Below are positions 42,143-51,182 of a DNA stretch of 62,598 nucleotides, one piece after another. The translations under genes and the position numbers were made by a program. The notes below the pieces were generated by a model. That model did not search any database. It worked only from the letters and a program-made list of their open reading frames with translations, and was not told where the DNA came from. How positions within the stretch are numbered: the first letter of the stretch is position 1; each line of letters begins with the position of its first letter. The stretch is taken from contig CANRSX010000028.1 of NCBI GenBank assembly GCA_947642555.1, positions 1-62,598 of the forward strand. Direction: 5' to 3'. This DNA is from an uncultured Roseburia sp. Its GTDB lineage: Bacteria > Bacillota > Clostridia > Lachnospirales > Lachnospiraceae.

Positions 42143-42997
42143 ATGAAAAAGAATGGTTTTGCCGGATTTTTACGGCGGAAGCAATATCTGATTGCAGGTG
42201 CGGTCGTTGTGATCGCGATTGTAGGTACCACAATGCTCTACAGCAGCAGGCAGGAAAAGCAGCGGGAGCAGTTAGAGGCTGAGCTGGCGGAGGAGATGAA
42301 CCAGCAGCAGGAGCTCGCGGCGGCAACGGAGGACACGGAGGAAGCGGCGGAGGCATCCGCGGTCATTCAGCCGGAATCAACGGAAGAGAAAAAGCCGGTC
42401 CACACGACGGACAATACAAAGAAAAATACGAATACAGGCGGAGCCGGTAAACCGAAACCGGCGGAGACACAGCCCGAAGCACCGGCAGAGGTGCAGGGAG
42501 AGGTAGAGATGCCTGCAGACACAGCGGCGGAACCGCAGGAGGAGCCTGCGGCGGAGACTGTCGTAGAGAGCGAGCCGCTTCATTTTGCACCGGAAAACGG
42601 TCTGCTGTGGCCCATGGAGGGAAATGTCATCTTAAATTACAGCATGGACGCCACTGTATATTTCCCGACGCTCGACCAGTATAAGTACAATCCGGCGATT
42701 GTCATCTCGGGCGAGGTCAACGACAAGGTCATCTCCGTGGCACGAGGTCAGGTGACCGACATCTCTGCAAATGAAGTGACGGGATGTACCATGACGGTGG
42801 ACTTAGGCGACGGCTATCAGGCGATTTACGGTCAGATCAAGGAGCCGAATTTTGCGGTCGGCGATTATGTGGAATCCGGCCATGTGCTCGGCTATATCGG
42901 CGAACCGACCAAGTATTTTTCGGTGGAGGGCAGCAACCTGTACTTTGCGCTGCAAAAAGACGGGGAGCCGGTGGATCCGGTCGAGTTCTTCGATTAA
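42143..42997 (+). CDS. spoIIQ: SpoIIQ-like LytM/M23 domain protein with degenerate metal site
   Basis: 284 aa. One N-terminal transmembrane segment (YLIAGAVVVIAIVGTTMLY), a long Glu/Ala/Pro/Thr-rich linker (about 50-145) and a C-terminal M23/LytM domain (about 150-284: ENGLLWPMEGNVILNYSMD, YNPAIVISGEVNDKVISVARG, VESGHVLGYIGEPTKYFSVEG, NLYFALQKDGEPVDPVEFF). The zinc-binding His residues of active M23 enzymes are missing: the HxxxD region has no His, YGQI replaces the usual YxHL, and YFALQK replaces HxH. It is thus probably structural, as in SpoIIQ, which pairs with SpoIIIAH across the engulfment space. It follows spoIID, the usual Clostridia order. Confidence 0.75.
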   Translation: MKKNGFAGFLRRKQYLIAGAVVVIAIVGTTMLYSSRQEKQREQLEAELAEEMNQQQELAAATEDTEEAAEASAVIQPESTEEKKPVHTTDNTKKNTNTGGAGKPKPAETQPEAPAEVQGEVEMPADTAAEPQEEPAAETVVESEPLHFAPENGLLWPMEGNVILNYSMDATVYFPTLDQYKYNPAIVISGEVNDKVISVARGQVTDISANEVTGCTMTVDLGDGYQAIYGQIKEPNFAVGDYVESGHVLGYIGEPTKYFSVEGSNLYFALQKDGEPVDPVEFFD

Positions 42998-43228
42998 AAG
43001 TTCAGCCGGCCGGTAACATTTCTCTTCCGGGGCATATAATGTACTGTGACGAAAAATATCCGCAATCGAATCACTTCACATTTTTACCAGGGAAAGCGGG
43101 GAAAAGCCGTTACCGTACAGAATCAGTGCCCGGATGAGATACCGTTCTATCGATTGCTTCTTATATGAGTAAAGCCCACAACCGCAAGGTTATGGGTTAC
43201 ATAGATAGAGTATGGTATCCGATTTTTC

Positions 43229-43257
43229 TTGACAAATCAGAGGAAGCGTGCTAAAGT
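43229..43257 (+). promoter_or_regulatory. Promoter of the DEAD-box helicase gene
   Basis: TTGACA (43229-43234), 17 bp, TAAAGT (43252-43257). The start of transcription should be near 43264. Further upstream, CCCACAACC-GCAA-GGTTATGGG (43175-43196) can fold into a hairpin; nothing else was recognised in 42998-43228. Confidence 0.6.
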
Positions 43258-43271
43258 CAAACGAGTTGTGC

Positions 43272-43301
43272 ATGAGGGTGCATCATCAGATGCACCCTCA
43301 T
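43272..43301 (+). promoter_or_regulatory. Perfect 13-bp hairpin in the helicase 5' leader
   Basis: ATGAGGGTGCATC (43272-43284) pairs with GATGCACCCTCAT (43289-43301) around the loop ATCA. It begins about 8 bases after the predicted transcription start. There is no T-run after it, so it is not a terminator. It may stabilise the mRNA or be a target for the helicase itself (autoregulation), which is speculation. Confidence 0.6.
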
Positions 43302-43336
43302 CGTCTGTCCAAAGGAAGGAAAAACAGGAGATATAT

Positions 43337-44929
43337 ATGGAAACAGTAAGATTTGATGAGCTGGGATTATACCCGCAGGTGCTGCGGGCGATTAAGGAAA
43401 TGGGATTTGAGGAGACGACGCCGATCCAGAGCCAGGCGATCCCGGTCGTGATGTCCGGGGCGGATGTGATCGGCCAGGCGCAGACCGGTACGGGAAAGAC
43501 CGCGGCGTTCGGGATTCCGATGCTGCACAAGGTGAATCCGAACAGCAGGAAGACCCAGGTGATCGTGCTCTCGCCGACCAGGGAGTTAGCGATTCAGGTG
43601 GCGGACGAGATCCGCAAGCTTGCGCGGTACATGCACGGCATCAAGGTGCTGCCGATCTACGGCGGGCAGGAGATCAGCCGGCAGATCCGGGCATTAAAGG
43701 GAGGCGTCCAGATTATCATCGGCACGCCGGGGCGTGTGATGGACCATCTGCGCAGAAAGACGATCCGCTGCGACGAGGTGCATACCGTGGTGCTTGACGA
43801 GGCGGATGAGATGCTGAACATGGGCTTTCGCGAGGATATCGAGACGATTCTGGAATACATTCCGACGGAAGAGCGCCAGACCGTGCTTTTTTCCGCGACG
43901 ATGCCAAAGCCGATCCTTGACATCACAAAAAAGTATCAGCGCGACGCCGTAAAGATCAAGGTGGTAAAAAAGGAGCTCACGGTTCCGAGCATCGAGCAGT
44001 ACTATTACGATGTCCGCAGGAACAGCAAGGCCGAGGTGCTCACGAGACTGCTGGATTACTACAACCCGAAGCTGTCCTTAGTCTTCTGCAACACCAAGCG
44101 CATGGTGGACGAGCTGACCGAGGAGCTTCAGGGACGCGGATATTTTGCGGAAGGGCTGCACGGGGATATGAAGCAGACACAGCGCGACCGCGTGATGAAG
44201 GGATTCCGAAGCGGCAAGACGGAGATTCTGATCGCGACAGATGTCGCGGCACGCGGCATCGACGTGGATGACGTGGAAGCAGTGTTTAACTATGACATTC
44301 CGCAGGATGACGAGTACTATGTACACCGCATCGGCCGGACGGGCCGTGCGGGCCGGACGGGCCGCGCGTTTACCTTTGTCAAGGGCAAAGAGGTGTATAA
44401 GCTCAAAGATATCATGCGCTACTGCAAGACCAAGATCGTGGCAATGCCGATTCCGTCCACGGATGACGTGGCGCAGATCAAGGCGGAAAAGGTCATGGAC
44501 GAGATCACGCGGATCATCGACGAGGAGAATTTAAAGGACATGATCAACATCATCGAGGCGCAGGTGAATGAATCGGATTACACCGCCATGGATATTGCCG
44601 CGGCATTTTTGAAGCAGTCACTCGGCCAGGTGAACCTGGAGAACGACAGAGGGGACGACCGGGAGTTTGACAACACAGGCGCCGAGGAAGGCATGGTACG
44701 GCTGTTTATCAACATCGGGAAGCGCGATCACGTCAAACCGGGGGATATCCTCGGCGCAGTGGCAGGAGAATCCGGTATGCCCGGAGGTCTCGTCGGGGCG
44801 ATCGACATGTTCGATAAGTACACGTTTGTGGAGGTGCCGCGCGAATACGGCAGGGAAGTGCTGAATGGAATGAAGCATGCGAAGATCAAGGGGCATGCGG
44901 TCAGCATGGAACCGGCAAATCAAAAGTAG
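43337..44929 (+). CDS. DEAD-box ATP-dependent RNA helicase (DeaD/CshA-like)
   Basis: About 530 aa. All helicase motifs are present: Q motif (TPIQSQAIP), AQTGTGKT (Walker A), PTRELA, GTPGRVMD, DEAD (VVLDEADEML), SAT (LFSATMP), IATDVAARGIDVDDV and HRIGRTGRAG. A C-terminal RNA-binding domain of the DbpA type follows (VRLFINIGKRDHVKPGDILGA and VEVPREYGREVLNGM). Such enzymes unwind RNA in ribosome assembly and mRNA turnover, often at low temperature. AGGAG before ATG 43337 sets the start; the reading from 43229 begins inside the promoter. The gene has its own promoter, leader hairpin and terminator. Confidence 0.95.
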   Translation: METVRFDELGLYPQVLRAIKEMGFEETTPIQSQAIPVVMSGADVIGQAQTGTGKTAAFGIPMLHKVNPNSRKTQVIVLSPTRELAIQVADEIRKLARYMHGIKVLPIYGGQEISRQIRALKGGVQIIIGTPGRVMDHLRRKTIRCDEVHTVVLDEADEMLNMGFREDIETILEYIPTEERQTVLFSATMPKPILDITKKYQRDAVKIKVVKKELTVPSIEQYYYDVRRNSKAEVLTRLLDYYNPKLSLVFCNTKRMVDELTEELQGRGYFAEGLHGDMKQTQRDRVMKGFRSGKTEILIATDVAARGIDVDDVEAVFNYDIPQDDEYYVHRIGRTGRAGRTGRAFTFVKGKEVYKLKDIMRYCKTKIVAMPIPSTDDVAQIKAEKVMDEITRIIDEENLKDMINIIEAQVNESDYTAMDIAAAFLKQSLGQVNLENDRGDDREFDNTGAEEGMVRLFINIGKRDHVKPGDILGAVAGESGMPGGLVGAIDMFDKYTFVEVPREYGREVLNGMKHAKIKGHAVSMEPANQK

Positions 44930-44939
44930 ATTATATTTT

Positions 44940-44966
44940 CGGCGGGAATGCGTTCCCGCCGTTTTT
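44940..44966 (+). terminator. Rho-independent terminator after the helicase gene
   Basis: CGGCGGGAA (44940-44948) pairs with TTCCCGCCG (44953-44961), loop TGCG, followed by TTTTT. A textbook terminator 10 bp after the stop. Confidence 0.9.
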
Positions 44967-45068
44967 GCACAAAACTTCATGAAATCTTAATCTTTTACTA
45001 TCTATAAAGTTCATATTCATTTCGTTACAATAGAAATACAATCTGCAGATACAGAAAAGGGGTGCGTT

Positions 45069-45761
45069 ATGTACAGCATACTGGTATGTGATGATGAGAA
45101 GGATATTGTTTCCGCGTTAAAAATCTATCTGACCGCGGACGGTTATGAGGTCTACGAGGCGTATAACGGAAAGGAGGCGGTTGAGATCCTCCGCAAAAAG
45201 GAGATTCATCTGGTGTTAATGGACATCATGATGCCGGAGATGAACGGGATTTCCGCGATGGTAAAGATCCGTGAGATCAGCAATGTCCCTGTGATTCTGC
45301 TCACAGCAAAGAGCGAGGATACGGACAAGATCTTAGGGCTCACCGTGGGGGCGGACGATTATGTGACAAAGCCGTTTAACCCGGTCGAGCTGCAGGCGCG
45401 CGTGAAGTCCCAGCTCAGACGTTACATGCAGCTCGGCGGCGGCGCCGTAAAGGAGGAGAAGGATATCCTGCGCATCGGCGGGATCGAGTTAAACGACCGC
45501 ACCAAGGAGGTCACGCTCGACGGGGAGGCAGTCGGTCTGACGCGGACGGAATATGATATTTTAAAGGTGCTGATGGAAAATCCGGGAAAGGTCTTCTCGC
45601 CGAATCAGATCTATGAGCTCGTCTGGAAGGACAATCCGTACGGGACGGAAAACACGGTGGCAGTGCACATCCGTCATCTGCGGGAGAAGGTGGAGTACAA
45701 TCCGGCGGAGCCGCGTTACTTAAAGGTTGTCTGGGGACGCGGCTACAAGATGGAGACCTGA
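45069..45761 (+). CDS. OmpR/PhoB-family response regulator
   Basis: 230 aa. Receiver domain with CDDEKD near the start, phosphorylated Asp in VLMDIMMPEMNG and Lys in DDYVTKPFNP. The winged-helix DNA-binding domain follows (LTRTEYDILKVLMENPGKVFS, GTENTVAVHIRHLREKVE, VWGRGYKMET). It is followed, 64 bp later, by its histidine kinase gene, so the two form a two-component system. GGGGTG lies before the ATG. Targets are unknown; the VanW gene downstream is a nearby candidate. Confidence 0.95.
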   Translation: MYSILVCDDEKDIVSALKIYLTADGYEVYEAYNGKEAVEILRKKEIHLVLMDIMMPEMNGISAMVKIREISNVPVILLTAKSEDTDKILGLTVGADDYVTKPFNPVELQARVKSQLRRYMQLGGGAVKEEKDILRIGGIELNDRTKEVTLDGEAVGLTRTEYDILKVLMENPGKVFSPNQIYELVWKDNPYGTENTVAVHIRHLREKVEYNPAEPRYLKVVWGRGYKMET

Positions 45762-45825
45762 TAAAAATGCCAGGGAAACAGACGGCAGGCGGAAACAGAC
45801 GGATGCGGGAGAAGGAGGAAGTGCA

Positions 45826-48426
45826 ATGAAAAAGTGGAGGGGCTCGATGGGAGCGAAGCTTGCGGCGTGGATCCTGATCACGGTGAGCGGGATCACCTTT
45901 GTGGGAAGCTGTCTTCTGATCCTGCTGCTGCATGAGCTGAATATCTATGACTATATATCCAGAGAGACATTCCGCCGGCAGGTGTACGAGGAGGCGGCGA
46001 CACAGTACTCGGTGATCGCGCTGGAGCAGTATCTGCGCGGCGGGGATACAAAGCTCGCGGGAATGTCGGGTCAGACGGGTTTGGGACAGGGAAAAATTGA
46101 ATTAAATGATACTTATTTCCGCTATGGAATCATTCAGGCGGAAGATATTGATGACGTGGACTTTAATTCGGGCAGAACCTATGTGGCGGACAATTTTACG
46201 GAGCACGTGGATGCGGAACGGCTTTTTGCGGTGTCCTACGAGGTGAACGATTACACGGAGTTTTACGCCTCGAATGCGCTGCTGGGCGGGTATGCGGTAT
46301 ACAGTGAGATACCGGAGACGATTCTTTCCGAGACGATTTTCGGGACGTATTATAATGTGTCGGACGGTATTTTTTACTATGAGGGGACGGACAGCTATTT
46401 TCCGGTACGAAATATAGAGATTGTGTATCACACGGGTGATGTCGGGAGAGTCTGGCATTATGAGTACGATTTTGAAAAAGAGGCATATCACAACATCGGC
46501 GTCACGGTAGAGCAGGAGCAGGTAAAGGCAGCGGACCGTGAGGATGAGGGAACAAATAAAAAGGCACTTGTGGATGAAGCCGAAGCCGTTTCTGTACAAA
46601 GTGCGGGAAACAGAGCGGAATCATATGATATCTCCCCGGAAGAGAGGGAAGTGATACAACGAAAATTCGGCCGGGAGATTACGGAGATACTCTCAGAGGA
46701 ATACCTCGTTTTTTGTCTTTTTGACGGGATGATGGACGACGGGTATTACCTCGCGGTATTTGACGACGTGCGTCTGGACGGGGTTTCCTATCGGTGCGAC
46801 GGCACGGATATCAGTTATATCCTGGATACGGAAGGAGAATTTGCGGGGATGTCCTGCACGACGGAGACGGATTATGAACGGAAGGATGACAATACGTTAG
46901 AGATTCGCCATGTGGATGCGGATGAATCCGTCACCTACTGGGTGGTCTCCATGATGCCGGAGGAGGTGGCGGCCGGCTGGAGCGGCGATCTGTTTATGCA
47001 GGCGAATATGCTGGTGACATTTGCCTATGGCCTGCGGTACGGCGTCTATGTGCTCCTGTTTGTCTCGCTCGCCGTCGGCGCGGTTTTATTTGTGTGGCTG
47101 ATCGCGGCGGCCGGCCATCGCACGGGCACGGATGCGATCGTTCCGATATGGCTGGATACGATTCCGTTTGACGTATTTTTATTTCTGGCGGTCGTTGCGG
47201 AATGGATTCCTCTGTTTTTTATCTTCTGGATCGGTATCCGGCTGGAAAATGAGCCTGTGCGGCTGGTGCTGCCCGTGTTTCTGATGCTGTGTATGTGCTG
47301 GGTAGCGCTCTATATGGTGTTAAATTTTGCCGTGCGCGTAAAGCTGGGGAAGTGGTGGCGGAATACGGTTTTGTGGCGGCTTGGGAGTCTGACCGTCGGT
47401 TTTCTGCGTTCCGTCGCGGAAAATATGAATGTGCTGTGGAAGGTTCTGGCTCTGATCCTTATGATCTCCACCGTGGAATTTCTGGTGGTGATCCGCGGCG
47501 GATTCGGCCCGATTTCCCGGTTCTGGCTGTGCGAGAAGGCTGTCGTCGTGCCGCTGTTTCTCCTCCTGGTCATTCAGATGCGAACGCTTATGGAGGGCGC
47601 GGCCCGGATGGCCGGCGGAGAGATCGATTACCGGATTAAGACGGAGCAGATGTTCGGGGATTTTAAAAAACACGGGGAAAATCTGAACAGCATCAGCACT
47701 GTCATGCAGAATGCTGTGGACGAGAGCGTAAAGAGCGAGCGTTTTAAGACAGAATTGATTACAAACGTCTCGCACGATATCAAAACGCCGCTGACCTCGA
47801 TCATCAACTATGTGGATCTTTTGGGAAAAGAGGAGCTGGCAAACGAGAACGCAGAGGAATACCTCGAGGTGCTTGCCCGCCAGTCCAACCGTTTAAAAAA
47901 GCTGATCGAGGATCTGATGGAGGCGTCAAAGGCGTCCACGGGCAATCTCGCGGTGAACCTGGAGCGGCTGGAGGCCGGGGTCTCCATGACGCAGACCGTC
48001 GGGGAGTTCGAGGATAAAATGCAGGCAAACCAGCTGGAGCTTCTGGTCGAAAAGCCGGAACAGCCGGTATATATTATGGCGGACGCCAGGCATCTGTGGC
48101 GCGTGATCGATAATCTGATGAATAACATCTGCAAATATGCGCAGCCGGGTACCCGCGTCTACATTGATTTAAAAGAGCGGGACGGCCGCGCGGTGATCAC
48201 ACTCCGGAATACGTCGAAGTATCCGCTGAATATCAGCGCCGAGGAGCTGATGGAGCGGTTCGTGCGCGGCGACAGCTCACGGAATACGGAGGGGAGCGGG
48301 CTGGGGCTCTCGATCGCGCGCAGCCTGATGGAGCTGATGGGCGGAACCTTTGCCATTTTTGTGGACGGGGATCTGTTCAAGGTGGTGCTGGAGTTTGAAA
48401 CCGCCGGGGATACAGAAAACGCATAA
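45826..48426 (+). CDS. Sensor histidine kinase, partner of the OmpR-type regulator
   Basis: About 866 aa, long for the family. An N-terminal transmembrane segment (LAAWILITVSGITFVGSCLLIL) is followed by a 370-residue extracellular region and a cluster of about six hydrophobic segments (around 395-590). Then come HAMP-like sequence (MEGAARMAGGEIDYRIK), HisKA with the phosphorylated His in NVSHDIKTPLTSIINYV, and HATPase_c with NNICKYAQPGT and EGSGLGLSIARSLMELM. GGAGG lies before ATG 45826. The unusual multi-pass region between sensor and kinase suggests it also reads a signal within the membrane. Signal unknown. Confidence 0.92.
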   Translation: MKKWRGSMGAKLAAWILITVSGITFVGSCLLILLLHELNIYDYISRETFRRQVYEEAATQYSVIALEQYLRGGDTKLAGMSGQTGLGQGKIELNDTYFRYGIIQAEDIDDVDFNSGRTYVADNFTEHVDAERLFAVSYEVNDYTEFYASNALLGGYAVYSEIPETILSETIFGTYYNVSDGIFYYEGTDSYFPVRNIEIVYHTGDVGRVWHYEYDFEKEAYHNIGVTVEQEQVKAADREDEGTNKKALVDEAEAVSVQSAGNRAESYDISPEEREVIQRKFGREITEILSEEYLVFCLFDGMMDDGYYLAVFDDVRLDGVSYRCDGTDISYILDTEGEFAGMSCTTETDYERKDDNTLEIRHVDADESVTYWVVSMMPEEVAAGWSGDLFMQANMLVTFAYGLRYGVYVLLFVSLAVGAVLFVWLIAAAGHRTGTDAIVPIWLDTIPFDVFLFLAVVAEWIPLFFIFWIGIRLENEPVRLVLPVFLMLCMCWVALYMVLNFAVRVKLGKWWRNTVLWRLGSLTVGFLRSVAENMNVLWKVLALILMISTVEFLVVIRGGFGPISRFWLCEKAVVVPLFLLLVIQMRTLMEGAARMAGGEIDYRIKTEQMFGDFKKHGENLNSISTVMQNAVDESVKSERFKTELITNVSHDIKTPLTSIINYVDLLGKEELANENAEEYLEVLARQSNRLKKLIEDLMEASKASTGNLAVNLERLEAGVSMTQTVGEFEDKMQANQLELLVEKPEQPVYIMADARHLWRVIDNLMNNICKYAQPGTRVYIDLKERDGRAVITLRNTSKYPLNISAEELMERFVRGDSSRNTEGSGLGLSIARSLMELMGGTFAIFVDGDLFKVVLEFETAGDTENA

Positions 48427-48439
48427 TTCGACAAAAAGA

Positions 48440-48492
48440 TTGATTTCCGTGCGATTTTTTGCTACAATTCCTATAACTGTTCTGAACAGTTA
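48440..48492 (+). promoter_or_regulatory. Promoter of the VanW gene with a perfect 19-bp palindromic operator
   Basis: TTGATT (48440-48445), 17 bp, TACAAT (48463-48468), then TAACTGTTCTGAACAGTTA (48474-48492). The palindrome has two perfect 9-bp arms around a central T and spans about +1 to +18, so a dimeric repressor bound here should block expression. The regulator is not identified; an OmpR-type regulator would usually bind direct repeats instead. Confidence 0.65.
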
Positions 48493-48545
48493 CACATCAT
48501 ACATACAATAAATGGGTATGATAAAATATGTTTGGAGGACGAGCT

Positions 48546-49442
48546 ATGAAAAGACGGAAATGGTGGACAGGTATATGGTCGGTGTTACTGTGTGTCATGA
48601 TGGTGCTGACGGGGCCCGTGGGGGCGAGCGCCGCGAGTAAGGCGGACCGCAGCGCATACCGGTCGGTGTTCGACGCATCGTATTACTACAGTGCTTATCC
48701 GGATGTGGCAGCGGCATGCGGAAAGAACAATGAAGCCCTGTTCAACCACTTTGTGAATTACGGGGTGAAGGAAGGCAGGAGCGCGAGCGCGGAATTCAAC
48801 CCGCAGGCCTACAGACAGCGCTATGAGGATCTGCAGGAGGCGTTCGGCAGCGATATGGCGGCATACTGCCGTCACTATGTGACCTGCGGCAGAAAAGAGG
48901 GCAGGAACGGACGTGCCGACGGACAGCCGGTGGCTGTAGCGGACACATCGCAGCAGACAGATCAGAGCACGGACGCGCAGAATGCGCAGCAGGCGAACGG
49001 CAATGTGATCGGAACCTATACGACGGCTTATGTGGCGGGTATTCCGCGGGCAAATAATGTAGAGCTCGCTGCATCCCGTATCAACGGCGTCGTGGTTCAG
49101 CCGGGGCAGAGCTTTTCGTTCAGCGCCACGATCCTTCCGCGGTCCCGCGCGAACGGCTATGTGGTAGCGCCGATTTTTGTCAGCGGCAAGAAGAGTACCG
49201 GTATCGGCGGCGGCGTCTGCCAGGTATCTTCCACGCTGTATGCGGCGATGGTGACCGCCGGTCTTCCGGCGACGGAGCGCCATCCGCATTCCCTGCCGGT
49301 GGATTACCTGCCGAAGGGACTTGACGCCACGATCGCCGGCAACTATCTGGATCTGAAGTTTACGAATGTTTACTCGCAGCCGTTACAGATCCAGGCGTCC
49401 GCGTCAAACGGGACGCTGACAGTCTCACTCGTATTACAGTGA
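48546..49442 (+). CDS. Secreted VanW-domain protein
   Basis: 298 aa. A signal peptide with no obvious lipobox (IWSVLLCVMMVLTGPVGASA) is followed by a 100-residue region with two repeats of the type FDASYYYSAYPDVAAACG and FNPQAYRQRYEDLQEAFG, a wall-related motif of uncertain role. A Gln/Asp/Ala-rich linker leads to a VanW domain (VQPGQSFSFSATILPRSRANG, GIGGGVCQVSSTLYAAMVTAG, HSLPVDYLPKGLDATI). VanW proteins occur in vancomycin-resistance clusters and in many Clostridia wall proteins, but their activity is not known. GGAGG precedes ATG 48546. A palindromic operator lies upstream. Confidence 0.88.
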   Translation: MKRRKWWTGIWSVLLCVMMVLTGPVGASAASKADRSAYRSVFDASYYYSAYPDVAAACGKNNEALFNHFVNYGVKEGRSASAEFNPQAYRQRYEDLQEAFGSDMAAYCRHYVTCGRKEGRNGRADGQPVAVADTSQQTDQSTDAQNAQQANGNVIGTYTTAYVAGIPRANNVELAASRINGVVVQPGQSFSFSATILPRSRANGYVVAPIFVSGKKSTGIGGGVCQVSSTLYAAMVTAGLPATERHPHSLPVDYLPKGLDATIAGNYLDLKFTNVYSQPLQIQASASNGTLTVSLVLQ

Positions 49443-49445
49443 CAG

Positions 49446-49482
49446 AAAACCTCCTGCGGTGCTGCTGCCCGCAGGAGGTTTT
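49446..49482. terminator. Bidirectional terminator between VanW and AraC genes
   Basis: AAAACCTCCTGCGG (49446-49459) pairs with CCGCAGGAGGTTTT (49469-49482). The A-run on one side and T-run on the other serve both converging genes. Confidence 0.85.
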
Positions 49483-49491
49483 GCTTTATCA

Positions 49492-50706
49492 TCATATCTT
49501 CATATTCTGTTCCCGGTATTCGCTTGGGGAAAGACCGGTCTCCTTCTGAAACGTTGAGGAGAAGTAGCTTCTCGACCCAAAAGACAGCTCGTCGCTGATC
49601 TCCTGAATACTCATCTTTGTCCCGGAGAGAAGAAGCTTTGCCTGCCGGATTTTTTCGCGTTTGATGTAATCCGTCACGCTGACCCCGGTTTCCGCCTTGA
49701 ATTTGTGAGAAAAATAGTATTCCGTGTAGCCGGCCTGCTCTGCGAGCTCCGCGATGGAGAGCTTTTCCCTGATGTGGATGGCGATATAGTCGCAGATGCG
49801 TTTGATCTGGCCGGATATGGCGCTCTTTTCTTTTGCCTTCTGCACGCGCTGGACATAGTCCTCCAGCAGGGTGTTGCAGGTATTCGAGGTGTCTGCGATG
49901 GAATTACATTCTTCGATCTGCTGCATATAATAATCGTTGAGCGTATATGCGATGGACGGATTGACGCCCCCCTCGATCGCGGCTCTGGAACAGAGGGTAA
50001 GAAGGACGATGGACGTCGATTTCGCCCGGCGGAGGGGATCGCCGATATCAAAACGCGGGCCGTCGCTTAAGCTTCCGGAACGGGCGAGCGCGCTTAAGTA
50101 GTCCGGGTTTCCCTCGCGCAGCATCTGTATCAGCTGCTGCTCTGCGAACCATACGCCCCTGTGATCCTTTGCGGCGAGATCCTGCTTTGGGGACCGCGCT
50201 TCCTTCGTCCGATCCGTAAAGGTCAGGTCGTTTGTGGTGATCCGTTCTCCGGTTACACAGTAGTGCAGCATCACGGCATACTGAAAGAGCTGATTGACAG
50301 GAATGACCGGGATCTGTTCGAAGAGCCGGAACACCCTTGAGCGGATGGTCACAGAGAGATTGTGCCGGTCAAGCTGCTTTTTTACAATCTGATACGAGCT
50401 CCTCCCGGAAAAAGCGGGGCCGAGCACATGGATTCTGCGCAGGATTTCGCCGTCATATTCAAACGCTGCGATCCAGATCAGTCCCAGCTCATGGTCAATG
50501 AAAAGAGGATACCGTTTCTGCTGGCTGATATGCTTTTGAAGCGGTTCCCCGAGACTTAGAAAAATCAGGCTGTCGTCGTCATTTCTGCTGTCCCCTGCTG
50601 TCTTAGTGGCGTTAAAAAGCAGCTCCGGGGCATAACTATTTAAACTAAGATTGTAGATGCATGTAAACAGCTGCCGGAAAAAATCCAGTTTTTCCTGTAT
50701 GTTCAT
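49492..50706 (-). CDS. AraC-family transcriptional regulator
   Basis: 404 aa. The C-terminal 100 residues hold the two AraC helix-turn-helix motifs (LSIAELAEQAGYTEYYFSHKF and MSIQEISDELSFGSRSYFSSTF, then TGLSPSEYRE). The long N-terminal part (about 300 residues) is a sensing domain seen in many Clostridia sugar-use regulators. It lies before a sugar symporter, GH1 and GH2 genes, so it probably controls that locus. GAGAGGG precedes the ATG. A 76-aa unknown gene is encoded just upstream on the same strand. Confidence 0.92.
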   Translation of the reverse strand: MNIQEKLDFFRQLFTCIYNLSLNSYAPELLFNATKTAGDSRNDDDSLIFLSLGEPLQKHISQQKRYPLFIDHELGLIWIAAFEYDGEILRRIHVLGPAFSGRSSYQIVKKQLDRHNLSVTIRSRVFRLFEQIPVIPVNQLFQYAVMLHYCVTGERITTNDLTFTDRTKEARSPKQDLAAKDHRGVWFAEQQLIQMLREGNPDYLSALARSGSLSDGPRFDIGDPLRRAKSTSIVLLTLCSRAAIEGGVNPSIAYTLNDYYMQQIEECNSIADTSNTCNTLLEDYVQRVQKAKEKSAISGQIKRICDYIAIHIREKLSIAELAEQAGYTEYYFSHKFKAETGVSVTDYIKREKIRQAKLLLSGTKMSIQEISDELSFGSRSYFSSTFQKETGLSPSEYREQNMKI

Positions 50707-50721
50707 AGGCGGACCCTCTCT

Positions 50722-50952
50722 TTAGTCGCACAGATAATCCTGTAACAGCTCGCGGTCCTCCTCCGCGATAAAGCGGATGGTCCCGCTTTGCAACAGCTCC
50801 TGATTGGAAGCGATGGTGCAGAAGATGTACTGGCTTAAGGTGGATTTTAAGGCGATGCGGTCTCCCTCCTCTGTCTCAAACAGCACATCCCTGCTGCATG
50901 TTCTGACCTGTTTTAAAAATTCTACGACATTGATGTCACTTCTGATGTGCAT
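50722..50952 (-). CDS. Small unknown protein encoded before the AraC regulator
   Basis: 76 aa. Starts HIRSDINVVEFLKQVRTCS and then RDVLFETEEGDRIALKSTLSQ, ending EEDRELLQDYLCD. No transmembrane segment or signal peptide. It looks like a small folded, possibly regulatory protein, but I recognise no family. AAGGAG is placed well for the ATG, and its stop is 15 bp before the AraC start, so they are cotranscribed. Confidence 0.7.
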   Translation of the reverse strand: MHIRSDINVVEFLKQVRTCSRDVLFETEEGDRIALKSTLSQYIFCTIASNQELLQSGTIRFIAEEDRELLQDYLCD

Positions 50953-51182
50953 AAGATACTCCTTTCTGCGGGCATGTTTCAGCCAGTGATTCTGTATGTA
51001 TGTTTCGTATATCGGAAAAAAAGAGCGACGACGTTAGGAATTTCGTGAAAATGTTAAAAAAATATAAGGAATGAGAAATATACATGAATTTGCGAAAGAG
51101 AAAACGAAATCGGAAACATCTGTTTTTCACAGGCACGCTAAAATGGCAGTAACAAATCAGTTCTGCAAAGGAGGAGTTTTTT

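Noticed and set aside
42998..43228. A spoIIID gene expected after spoIIQ in some Clostridia
   Set aside because: No open frame or helix-turn-helix sequence is present; only a small hairpin and the helicase promoter are seen.
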